NCBI RefSeq assembly: GCF_030529325.1
Contig: NZ_JAUMXC010000012.1
Coordinates: forward strand, 1-50,264
DNA from: Porphyromonas sp.
GTDB taxonomy: Bacteria; Bacteroidota; Bacteroidia; Bacteroidales; Porphyromonadaceae
DNA length: 50,264 bases
Reading direction: 5' to 3'
Position 1 is the stretch's first letter, and every line of letters begins with the position of its first letter. Position numbers and translations under genes: made by a program. The notes beneath the pieces were generated by a model. The model searched no databases and was not told the origin of the DNA. It was given only the letters and a program-made list of their open reading frames with translations. Shown one piece after another: positions 40,824 through 48,804 of the stretch.

Positions 40824-41813
40824 ATGGAACTCACTCACAGAGTAAATATCCCCAAGTGGACAAGATTGTATGATCACAAGACAAAGTTCAGTCTGTGGGG
40901 GTCATGCTTTTCCTCGGAACTGACTCGTCACTTGTCTGACAATTTGTTTGATGTCATCCCCTCGCCATTCGGCATCATGTACAATCCTGCATCGATAGCC
41001 AAGGGGCTACGGCGGGTGATAGATGGGACACCGTTTGAAGAAGGGGATCTCTTCGTCCAAAATGAAACGTGGTATAGCAATATGCACCACGGAGACTATG
41101 CATCGGAAGATAAGGAGCTTGCTCTTGCGCGGATCAATGGCGAACTGTCCCGACTGCACAGAGCTTTCAGAGACATAAACGTGTGGGTGTTTACCTTTGG
41201 GACGTCTTACGTGTATGAAGAAAGCCGTGCACCACATGAAGTTGTCAACAATTGTCATCGTCGCCCGGCCAAGGACTTCCATCGCAGAAGGTTGAGTATA
41301 GATGAGATTGTCGAGCAGTGGGAGCCATTGTTGCATCACTTACTGGACATGGGAGGAGAAGTGATCTTCACCGTCAGTCCTATATGCCACTACCGCGACG
41401 GAGCACACGAAAGCCGCCTAAGCAAGGCAGTCCTTCTACTCGCAATAGATGAGTTGCAACGCAGATTTCCTTCTGTGAAATACTTCCCATCATACGAGAT
41501 CATGACAGACGAACTGAGAGATTATCGCTTCTATGGTGAAGATCTCTCCCACCCTTCCCCGATAGCGGTAAAGTACATCATGGAACGTTTCACGGAGGCT
41601 TGCATCAACCCCAAAACAACCAAAGGTCCCCTCGTCCATTGGGAAAAATTGAGAAAACGCATGTCTCACAGACCGATGACAAAAGCTCCCGATAAGCTAC
41701 GACAGCATTATTCGGGAATAATCCTGGAACTGGAAGATTTCAACTCTCAGCTCCACCATCCCTCAGTACAAGAAGCTATCAAACATTTCCAATCTCTAAT
41801 GGATCAATTGTAA
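40824..41813 (+). CDS. GSCFA-domain protein (SGNH-hydrolase-like)
   Basis: The 329-aa product carries the signature SLWGSCFSSEL (residues 23-33) that names the family. It also has VWVFTFGTSYVYEE, ITV/FTVSPICHYRDGAHESRLSKA, and near the end EDLSHPSPIAVKYI with the Asp-x-x-His pair of SGNH hydrolases. The Ser of GSC would be the nucleophile. The family is presumed to act on cell-surface polysaccharides, possibly as an esterase or acyltransferase, but no substrate is established. No signal peptide is seen. It lies 12 bases after GT90 and 6 before murF-alr, which suggests a joint envelope role. Confidence 0.9.
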   Translation: MELTHRVNIPKWTRLYDHKTKFSLWGSCFSSELTRHLSDNLFDVIPSPFGIMYNPASIAKGLRRVIDGTPFEEGDLFVQNETWYSNMHHGDYASEDKELALARINGELSRLHRAFRDINVWVFTFGTSYVYEESRAPHEVVNNCHRRPAKDFHRRRLSIDEIVEQWEPLLHHLLDMGGEVIFTVSPICHYRDGAHESRLSKAVLLLAIDELQRRFPSVKYFPSYEIMTDELRDYRFYGEDLSHPSPIAVKYIMERFTEACINPKTTKGPLVHWEKLRKRMSHRPMTKAPDKLRQHYSGIILELEDFNSQLHHPSVQEAIKHFQSLMDQL

Positions 41814-41819
41814 TCAAAG

Positions 41820-44294
41820 ATGACAGCTTATCCTTTATCCACCATCGCAACAATACTCGGATCTGCCTTTGCTCACAAGGAAGATCCCATGATAGATATA
41901 CTGCTCACCGACAGTCGTTCGCTTACCTATCCGGAGCGCACACTTTTCTTTGCCATAGTCACACACAAGGGCAACGGACATGACTACATCGAAACGCTCT
42001 ACCGTCAGGGGGTGAGGAGCTTTGTCATCTCACAAGGAAAGTATGGAGATAGTTGTCCTGAAGCGTTCTTCATACGTGTTCCGTCAGCCCTTGAGGCTCT
42101 CCAAAAGATAGCCAAGACTCATCGGTCTTCATTGACGATACCTGTCGTGGGTATAACCGGGAGCAACGGCAAGACAACACTCAAAGAAATATTGTATCAG
42201 CTGTTGCACCACCGGATAAGAGTCGGACGATCACCTAAAAGTTACAACTCATCCATCGGTGTACCTTTGTCACTATGGAGCATCGAACAAACCGATGAAA
42301 TAGCGCTCATCGAGGCCGGTATATCCAAACCTGACGAGATGAAGGTACTCGAAGGGATGATAACCCCCAACATCGGTATCATCACCAATATCGGAGAAGC
42401 TCACCAAGAGAATTTCGTCTCTCTGCAACAGAAGTGCATCGAAAAGCTACACCTCTTTGCCCATTCAGATACGATCATCTGCTCTGCCGATGATACCGTA
42501 ATACAAGAGGGATTGAAAACTCTCAGACTCTCGGAGAAAGTTTTTGCATGGAGCATGACGAATAAAAGTGCACCGGTCTTTGTGCACGGTGTGGAGAGAG
42601 GCAAGGAAGAGACTCTACTCAAACTAAGCATACTCGGACAGGAGCGAAAGTACAAAGTCCCATACACGGATGAGGGCTCTATCCATGACGTGCTGCTCGC
42701 CATTACTTTTTTGGCAAAAGTATATCCGAATATACTCGAAGAGGCCGAAGCCTTTTCTCACCTTGAACCTATCTCCATGCGCCTCGAAGTCATCGAAGGT
42801 AACGGAGATATGATGCTCATTAACGATACCTACAACTCCGACTTTGACTCCTTCCGTATAGCCCTTGACTATATGACGAGACGTAATACAGAGGGGAAAA
42901 CCATGGTACTGATGGTGTCCGATATCTACGAGAGCGGCACTCATCCCTCCGTCTTATATCAGCGTATGGCCGACCTTGTGTCTCGCCACCATATCTCCGA
43001 AGTCTATGCCATAGGAGAGGAATTGGCCCGATATGCATCCTTGTTCAAAGTGCCCACGACCTGCTACCGCACGACAGACGACCTTATCTCTGCTCTACGT
43101 CACACTCAGCTGGAAGGCAAAGTGATACTCCTCAAAGGGGCACGCTCAGCCCGATTCGAGAAGATAGTACAGACACTCGAAAGGCATACCCACCAGACCA
43201 TCCTTGATGTCAATCTCAGCAACATCATCCACAACTTCAACTACTACAAAAATCTCCTCCCTCATGGGACACGTATAGTCTGTATGGTCAAAGCTTTTGG
43301 CTATGGCACAGGCTCTTACGAGATAGCACGGACTCTCATGGAGCAACGCTGCGACTATCTTGCCGTAGCTGTAGTGGACGAAGGCAAAGCCCTGAGAGAT
43401 AAAGGTATAGATATGCCCATCATCGTGATGAATCCCGAGCGTTCTGCCTTTGCCCGAATGATTGAATATCGCCTGCAGCCGGAGATATACAGTCTCCAAC
43501 TCCTCAAAGACTTCATCAAAGTTGCCGACAACATAGGCGAACATCACTACCCCATCCACCTCAAATGGGATACGGGAATGCATCGCATGGGATTGAGAAT
43601 GGAGATGGTAGACCAACTCCTTGAGCTGCTCAGGGACACCTCTGCGGTGCGTGTCGCATCGGTCTTTACTCACCTGGCTGTCGCAGATGATCAGAGTGAA
43701 GATATATTCACCCTCGGCCAATTGAACAAAATCAAGGAGATATCGGCACAACTTTCGGCAAAAGTGCCTTACCCGTTTTATACCCATGCTCTCAACACGG
43801 CAGGTATCACACGATTTGCCGATCATGCGATGGATATGGTGCGCTTGGGAATAGGTCTGTATGGTATCTCTCCGCTCGGAGAATCAGCAGAAGGACTGCG
43901 CCCTGTTGCGGGACTACGTACGATCATACTCCAAGTGCAAGAAGTGCCGGCAGGCGAAACCATCGGTTATGGCCGTAGGGGCAAAGTATCCCGTCCCTCT
44001 CGCATAGCAATCATCCCGATCGGATATGCCGACGGGATCGATCGCAGGCTTGGCAATGGCAATCTGACCATGAGGACAGCCGATGGCACCCTCGTCCCCA
44101 CGATAGGTAATATCTGCATGGATACACTCATGCTCGATGTCACCGATGCCCCCATGGCTGTGGAGGGAAGCGAGATAACGGTCTTTGATGAGACCTTACC
44201 CGTCGAACGCCTTTCCGATGCCATCGGGACTATTCCCTATGAGATACTATCACGTCTCTCTCCTCGTGTGGCCCGACGTTACTTTAATGAGTAG
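41820..44294 (+). CDS. Bifunctional MurF-type ligase / alanine racemase fusion
   Basis: The 824-aa product has residues 1 to about 455 as a Mur ligase of MurF type. It has the P-loop GITGSNGKTT (111-120), NIGEAHQENF (190-199), a lysine (Lys205) that aligns with the carbamylated catalytic Lys, and NDTYNSDFDSF (335-345). Residues of about 460-824 form a complete fold-type III alanine racemase, with the PLP lysine Lys491 in CMVKAFGYG and GETIGYGRRGKV and IPIGYADGIDRRL downstream. The fusion is known in Bacteroidota. It couples D-Ala supply to attachment of D-Ala-D-Ala to the peptidoglycan precursor. Its MurF half differs from the stand-alone MurF at 48805, for example KSYNSSIG where the latter has GNLNNHIG. 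Activity of the ligase half is therefore uncertain. Confidence 0.93.
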   Translation: MTAYPLSTIATILGSAFAHKEDPMIDILLTDSRSLTYPERTLFFAIVTHKGNGHDYIETLYRQGVRSFVISQGKYGDSCPEAFFIRVPSALEALQKIAKTHRSSLTIPVVGITGSNGKTTLKEILYQLLHHRIRVGRSPKSYNSSIGVPLSLWSIEQTDEIALIEAGISKPDEMKVLEGMITPNIGIITNIGEAHQENFVSLQQKCIEKLHLFAHSDTIICSADDTVIQEGLKTLRLSEKVFAWSMTNKSAPVFVHGVERGKEETLLKLSILGQERKYKVPYTDEGSIHDVLLAITFLAKVYPNILEEAEAFSHLEPISMRLEVIEGNGDMMLINDTYNSDFDSFRIALDYMTRRNTEGKTMVLMVSDIYESGTHPSVLYQRMADLVSRHHISEVYAIGEELARYASLFKVPTTCYRTTDDLISALRHTQLEGKVILLKGARSARFEKIVQTLERHTHQTILDVNLSNIIHNFNYYKNLLPHGTRIVCMVKAFGYGTGSYEIARTLMEQRCDYLAVAVVDEGKALRDKGIDMPIIVMNPERSAFARMIEYRLQPEIYSLQLLKDFIKVADNIGEHHYPIHLKWDTGMHRMGLRMEMVDQLLELLRDTSAVRVASVFTHLAVADDQSEDIFTLGQLNKIKEISAQLSAKVPYPFYTHALNTAGITRFADHAMDMVRLGIGLYGISPLGESAEGLRPVAGLRTIILQVQEVPAGETIGYGRRGKVSRPSRIAIIPIGYADGIDRRLGNGNLTMRTADGTLVPTIGNICMDTLMLDVTDAPMAVEGSEITVFDETLPVERLSDAIGTIPYEILSRLSPRVARRYFNE

Positions 44295-44324
44295 CCCTCC
44301 CGATAGGATATCCATTATCTGATG

Positions 44325-44371
44325 CAAAAAGAGTCCGATGAGATCTACGTGACCTCATCGGACTCTTTTTG
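44325..44371. terminator. Perfect bidirectional terminator between murF/alr and recG
   Basis: AAAAAGAGTCCGATGAG (44326-44342) and CTCATCGGACTCTTTTT (44354-44370) are exact reverse complements, a 17-bp stem with an 11-base loop. A and T runs at both ends let it work from either side. It ends the GT90-GSCFA-murF/alr operon. Confidence 0.9.
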
Positions 44372-44443
44372 TATCGTATCAGAATGCACTCCCGATAGTC
44401 GAAATCCGGCTCAAAAGAAGGAAAAGAAAAAGGTAGACAACGT

Positions 44444-44516
44444 TCGAAAACAATGTGCCTACCTTGATGAATGAAGTTGTCTAACTTGACGCATCAAGTT
44501 AGACAACCTTTTTCAG
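44444..44516. repeat. Dispersed intergenic palindrome, copy C
   Basis: GTTGTCTAACTTGA (44476-44489), loop CGCA, then TCAAGTTAGACAAC (44494-44507) are identical to the centre of copy B, followed by CTTTTTCA as there. On the left, TCGAAAACAATG then TGCCTACCTTGATGA (44444-44470) resembles the reverse complement of the right-hand tails of copies A and B. The tail is therefore on the opposite side of the hairpin in this copy. It lies 32 bases past the recG stop and may also end that transcript. Confidence 0.85.
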
Positions 44517-44539
44517 ACAAAATAATACTTAGGAGAAAA

Positions 44540-46642
44540 TCAACTGATAAGCCCCCAGTCTTTCTCGTGTTTGAGGATATCTGTGATCTGTTGGCGCAAA
44601 ATCAGATTAAGGGGAGACTCGAGAAGGGGGTCATCGTGAAGAATTTGTTCGACAAGATTGACACAAAATTGGACAATCCGACCGTCTTTTGCGAGGTTGG
44701 CAATCTTGAAATCCAACCCGATACCGCTTTGGCGAACCCCTTCCATATCTCCGTGCCCTCGGAGCTTGAGGTCTTCTTCGGCAATACGGAAGCCATTAGT
44801 AGTTTCGACCATGATACCGATGCGTTTACGAGAGTCCTCACCAAGGTTGTTACCGGTCATGAGCACACAATAAGATTGTTTGCTGCCACGCCCCACACGT
44901 CCACGTAACTGGTGCAACTGAGAAAGCCCAAAACGCTCAGCGCTCTCGATGACCATGACGGTGGCATTGGGGACATTGACACCGACCTCTATCACGGTGG
45001 TAGCAACGAGGATATCGGTCTTGCCGGAAACAAAAAGGGACATGGCTTCCTCTTTTTCCGCAGGCTTGAGTTTACCATGCACTATGCCGATATTTCGTGT
45101 AGGGAAAGCTTCCTTGAGCATTTCAAATCCTTCTTCAAGGCTCTTGTAGTCCATCTTTTCGCTTTCCTCAATGAGCGGGTGGACGACATACACCTGTCGT
45201 CCCTCCTCGATCTGATCACGAATGAAAAAATTGAGTTCGGGACGGTTGCTCTCGTAATAATGTGCCGTGCGGATCGGTGTCCGGCCGGGAGGCAGTTCGT
45301 CTATCACAGAGACATCGAGATCACCATAGAGGGTCATTGCCAAGGTACGAGGGATAGGCGTGGCGCTCATGATAAGGATATGCGGGTGGACGTGATGATT
45401 TTTCTCCCACATGATGGAGCGCTGATTGACACCGAAACGATGTTGCTCGTCTATCACCGCAACGGCCAACCGACGGAACTGCACATAGTCCTCAATAAGG
45501 GCATGGGTACCTACCAAGATATTGATCGAGCCGTCTGCGATACCGGCAGTGATCTCCCTCTTCTCTTTCGCCTTTGTGGAACCGGTAAGCAAACGGATAG
45601 AGGTGCTCAGGGGAGCAAGCAACTGACTGAGACTCTCATAGTGCTGTCGGGCAAGGATTTCGGTAGGGGCCATCATACAGGCCTGATAGCCATTGTCGAC
45701 AGCAAGAAGCATAGTCAACAATGCCACGACAGTCTTCCCACTGCCGACATCGCCCTGAACGAGACGATTCATCTGCTTTCCGGTCTGGAGATCCGTGTGT
45801 ATCTCTCGGACGACCCTCTTCTGTGCTTCGGTAAGATCAAAGGGTAGGACTTCGCTGTACAGACGCTTGAATTCCTCACCGACCTTAGGCAACAAAATGC
45901 CCTCCGTCTCATGTCGGCGCTTCTCCTTGAGATACTGCATCCTGAGACGCACATAGAAGATCTCTTCCATCTTGAGCCTTGCAGAAGCCCGACGTAACAT
46001 ATCTTCGTCCTCCGGTGCATGTATCTGACGGAGAGAGTCCTGCAGAGAAAGCATGTTATAGTGCTCGATGATGTATGAAGGAAGAGTTTCGGGGATTTTA
46101 TCCTTGATGAGATCAAGGAGTTTGTACACGAGTTCGCTGATAAACTTGGAGTTGAGGGAGAGCTTTTTCATCCTCTCGGTGGTCGAGTACATGGGATAGA
46201 GCTTGCCTGCACTTGCCTGCTTGGGATTTTTGAGATCATCAACCTCAGGATGGGCAATGCTATAAGTGTTGCCAAAGCGAGTAGGCTTACCGAAGATGAG
46301 ATAAGGGGTATTTAGTTTAAGATGGTCTCGGAAATAAGGAATGCTATTGAACCACACGAGTTCGATCTCACCATAGGGATCTTGAAAGATAGCTTTGAGC
46401 CTCTTACGATTACCTTCCCCCTCAATGGACTTTGAAGTGATAACCCCTTTGAGTTGGATATAAGGCAACTGTTCATTCACCTCTACGGTTTTGTAGATGC
46501 GGGTACGATCGATATGTTTATAAGGGAAATAGTAGAGTAAATCACGATAGGTGCGGACACCGATCTCCTTGGCAAACACCTTTGCTCGATGCTCGCCCAT
46601 TCCGGGGAGATACTTGATATCAGTGTCCAACAGTGCACGCAT
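44540..46642 (-). CDS. recG: ATP-dependent DNA helicase RecG
   Basis: The 700-aa product has an N-terminal wedge/OB domain (about 1-150) with KYLPGMGEHRAKVFAKEIGV near the start and YIQLKGVITSKSIEGEGNRK. Helicase motifs are the Walker A GDVGSGKT (297-304), motif II DEQH (398-401), SATPIPRTLAMTLYGDLDVS, and in the second half LHQLRGRVGRGSKQSYC. This matches RecG, which reverses stalled replication forks and processes recombination intermediates. It starts one base after the ispD stop in the folP-trmH-ispD-recG operon. Length is normal. Confidence 0.97.
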   Translation of the reverse strand: MRALLDTDIKYLPGMGEHRAKVFAKEIGVRTYRDLLYYFPYKHIDRTRIYKTVEVNEQLPYIQLKGVITSKSIEGEGNRKRLKAIFQDPYGEIELVWFNSIPYFRDHLKLNTPYLIFGKPTRFGNTYSIAHPEVDDLKNPKQASAGKLYPMYSTTERMKKLSLNSKFISELVYKLLDLIKDKIPETLPSYIIEHYNMLSLQDSLRQIHAPEDEDMLRRASARLKMEEIFYVRLRMQYLKEKRRHETEGILLPKVGEEFKRLYSEVLPFDLTEAQKRVVREIHTDLQTGKQMNRLVQGDVGSGKTVVALLTMLLAVDNGYQACMMAPTEILARQHYESLSQLLAPLSTSIRLLTGSTKAKEKREITAGIADGSINILVGTHALIEDYVQFRRLAVAVIDEQHRFGVNQRSIMWEKNHHVHPHILIMSATPIPRTLAMTLYGDLDVSVIDELPPGRTPIRTAHYYESNRPELNFFIRDQIEEGRQVYVVHPLIEESEKMDYKSLEEGFEMLKEAFPTRNIGIVHGKLKPAEKEEAMSLFVSGKTDILVATTVIEVGVNVPNATVMVIESAERFGLSQLHQLRGRVGRGSKQSYCVLMTGNNLGEDSRKRIGIMVETTNGFRIAEEDLKLRGHGDMEGVRQSGIGLDFKIANLAKDGRIVQFCVNLVEQILHDDPLLESPLNLILRQQITDILKHEKDWGLIS

Positions 46643-46643
46643 A

Positions 46644-47327
46644 TCAGTCAGCTTTGGAAGCTATCCATTCGCCAAGGATCATGTCCTTGGGTGTTGTTAT
46701 CTTGATGTTGTACTCACTACCGGGGACAACACTCGGAGGTATTTCAAGCAGAGCCCCGACCAAAGAAGCATCATCGGTAAAGGTTGTTGTGCCCCCCCTG
46801 TCGATATACTCATCATAAGCCATTCTCAGCACCGAAGCATCAAAGACTTGAGGAGTCTGCACGAGTGCTACTTCCGATCTGTCTACGGGGACATAAGTAC
46901 CCTCTATGTTCAGACGTACAGAATCAGTGCATGGAACAATGGGGATAACCACCGCAGCCTTATCCCCAAAAAGTCGACTCAAAAGCTGTTCATCAACAAA
47001 AGGTCTTACCCCATCATGTACACCTATCCTATCGATGTCTCGAGGCATGGCAGAAAGTGCATTGAGCACACTTTCGGTACGAGTTTCTCCCCCTGCAACG
47101 ATGGAAATATGATGCTCTTCTTGCCCTATGGACAATAATTCTCTGACAAATGTAAGATCGCTCTCAGGGACAGCAACGACAATGAACATATCTCCATCAT
47201 ATGCCCTAAGAGCATCTACAGTACGGACAAGGATAGGTTTACCCCCAATTTCAAGATATTGCTTGGGGATCTCTCCGCCCATACGCAGGCCTTTACCTCC
47301 CGCAACAACGATACATCCCTTCTTCAT
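46644..47327 (-). CDS. ispD: 2-C-methyl-D-erythritol 4-phosphate cytidylyltransferase
   Basis: The 227-aa cytosolic enzyme of the MEP isoprenoid pathway joins CTP and MEP. The nucleotide-binding loop VVAGGKGLRMGGEIPKQYL (7-25) contains the conserved Gly-rich stretch, Arg and Lys. GGETRTESVLNAL and GVHDGVRPFV follow, with the metal-binding Asp, and the C-terminal TPQVFDASVLRMAYDE is present. Its start overlaps the stop of the methyltransferase gene by four bases, and its stop is one base from recG, so it is embedded in a tight operon. Confidence 0.96.
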   Translation of the reverse strand: MKKGCIVVAGGKGLRMGGEIPKQYLEIGGKPILVRTVDALRAYDGDMFIVVAVPESDLTFVRELLSIGQEEHHISIVAGGETRTESVLNALSAMPRDIDRIGVHDGVRPFVDEQLLSRLFGDKAAVVIPIVPCTDSVRLNIEGTYVPVDRSEVALVQTPQVFDASVLRMAYDEYIDRGGTTTFTDDASLVGALLEIPPSVVPGSEYNIKITTPKDMILGEWIASKAD

Positions 47328-47860
47328 CTCTCGTATCTCTTACAGATTTCCCACATAACTATCCCCGCAGCAACCGAAACGTTCATCGAGTGCTTTGTCC
47401 CATACTGGCGGATCTCTATACACCCATGACCGGTATCTATCACAGCTTGATCAACACCTTTGACCTCATTACCCATGACAAGAGCAATAGGTTTGAGCGG
47501 TACTTTATCAGCAAATTCGTCAAGGAAAACACTTCCCTCTGCCTGCTCTACACACCAGACTTCATAACCTCTTGCTACCAAAGCCTTGACGCACTCCAAA
47601 GTACTTTCATGATAAGACCAGGACACAACTTCTTCAGCACCTAATGCCGTTTTATGAATATCGGGATGCGGAGGACGGGCACTTATCCCACAAAGGCACA
47701 AATGTTCTATGCGTAAGGCATCTGCAGTTCGGAAGATAGACCCGATATTATTCATGCTCCGGACATTGTCTAAAACGACCGTAACGGGGACTTTCTCCGC
47801 AGATAAAAACTCTGCCGGAGTCAGGCGTTCCATCTCCTGTATACTCAGTTTACGCACCAT
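47324..47860 (-). CDS. TrmH/SpoU-family RNA 2'-O-methyltransferase
   Basis: The 178-aa protein has the three SPOUT motifs. Motif 1 is NVRSMNNIGSIFRTADAL (33-50), motif 2 is PIALVMGNEVKGVDQAVI, and motif 3 is IEIRQYGTKHSMNVSVAAGI, which forms the knotted SAM-binding site. It transfers a methyl group from S-adenosylmethionine to a ribose 2'-OH in tRNA or rRNA. The target cannot be told from the sequence. There is no N-terminal L30e-like domain, unlike RlmB. It overlaps folP by one base and ispD by four. Confidence 0.92.
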   Translation of the reverse strand: MVRKLSIQEMERLTPAEFLSAEKVPVTVVLDNVRSMNNIGSIFRTADALRIEHLCLCGISARPPHPDIHKTALGAEEVVSWSYHESTLECVKALVARGYEVWCVEQAEGSVFLDEFADKVPLKPIALVMGNEVKGVDQAVIDTGHGCIEIRQYGTKHSMNVSVAAGIVMWEICKRYER

Positions 47861-48711
47861 CAGCTCTGAGGTTTTAGCATTTGTACGATCTTCACTGCCT
47901 CGACAGCCTCTCGGACATCATGCACTCTCAGGATATGTGCTCCATGCAGTAAGGCAAAGGTATTCAGTATGGCTGTACCGTTGAGAGCTTCCTGAGGAGT
48001 TGTACCCAAAAGCCTATATATCATACTCTTCCGAGATATCCCGACAAGGAGAGGGAGTTCAAGGACTGCAAATTTGTCCATCTCTCTCATCAGTTCATAG
48101 TTCTGCTCAAGAGTCTTACTAAATCCAAATCCCGGATCAAGGATGATATCCTTAATTCCGGCCTCGCGAGCCTGCCGGATAGGTTGAAGGAGTTCCGATA
48201 TGACAACATCCGTCACCTTACCCTCATACTCCGTCAAGCTCTGCATCGTCTTTGGAGTTCCACGCATATGCATCAATATATAAGGCACTTGCAACTCTCC
48301 GACAGTCCGATACATATCATTGTCAAGCAATCCACCTGAGACATCATTGACAAGAGCAACCCCACCGATCTCTACCGCTTTACGAGCGACCTCAGATCTG
48401 AACGTATCCACCGATACTGTCACATCAGGATAATCTTTACGCAAGACATCAAGGACCATGGACACTCGTTCCCATTCCTCCTGTGGAGAAACCTCTACGG
48501 CATCCGGACGTGTCGAATACCCTCCGACATCGATCATCTCACCACCTTCTGCAAGTATCTGCTCTATGCGTTCATGTATGGCGCGCTTTCCTCGGATGCG
48601 GCTACCGGCATAGAAAGAGTCGGGAGTATGATTGAGTATCCCCATGACCACCGGACGCTCTCCGAGATCAAGCAGTCGGCCACGAATATTGACAAGTAGA
48701 TTTGGATTCAT
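47860..48711 (-). CDS. folP: Dihydropteroate synthase
   Basis: The 283-aa TIM-barrel enzyme of folate synthesis condenses p-aminobenzoate with the pterin pyrophosphate. Conserved segments are VVMGILNHTPDSFYAGSRI (20-38), MIDVGGYSTRPDAVEVSPQE, VSVDTFRSEVARKAV, LVNDVSGGL, DIILDPGFGFSKTLEQNYEL and VGISRKSMI with the substrate-binding Arg-Lys. It is the first gene of the folP-trmH-ispD-recG operon, with a predicted -7 box only 26 bases upstream of its ATG. Confidence 0.96.
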   Translation of the reverse strand: MNPNLLVNIRGRLLDLGERPVVMGILNHTPDSFYAGSRIRGKRAIHERIEQILAEGGEMIDVGGYSTRPDAVEVSPQEEWERVSMVLDVLRKDYPDVTVSVDTFRSEVARKAVEIGGVALVNDVSGGLLDNDMYRTVGELQVPYILMHMRGTPKTMQSLTEYEGKVTDVVISELLQPIRQAREAGIKDIILDPGFGFSKTLEQNYELMREMDKFAVLELPLLVGISRKSMIYRLLGTTPQEALNGTAILNTFALLHGAHILRVHDVREAVEAVKIVQMLKPQS

Positions 48712-48729
48712 ATTACTGGATTTATTCTC

Positions 48730-48757
48730 TTTGTAACAAATTTAACGATTATATTTG
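48730..48757 (+). promoter_or_regulatory. Promoter of the stand-alone murF gene
   Basis: TTTG (48730-48733) and TATATTTG (48750-48757), 16 bases apart, form the best complete -33/-7 pair in the window. The ATG follows at 48805. The pair overlaps the minus-strand folP -7 box at 48737-48744. Confidence 0.6.
48737..48744 (-). promoter_or_regulatory. Predicted -7 box of the folP operon
   Basis: The minus strand reads TAAATTTG, 26 bases from the folP ATG. A TTG at 48758-48760 (minus strand) could be part of its -33 box. It lies inside the murF promoter, so polymerase binding on the two strands should be mutually exclusive. Confidence 0.48.
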
Positions 48758-48804
48758 CAATGGCTCGAGAGAACTGCCACAATTCATGCTAAAAAGTAAA
48801 GTAT

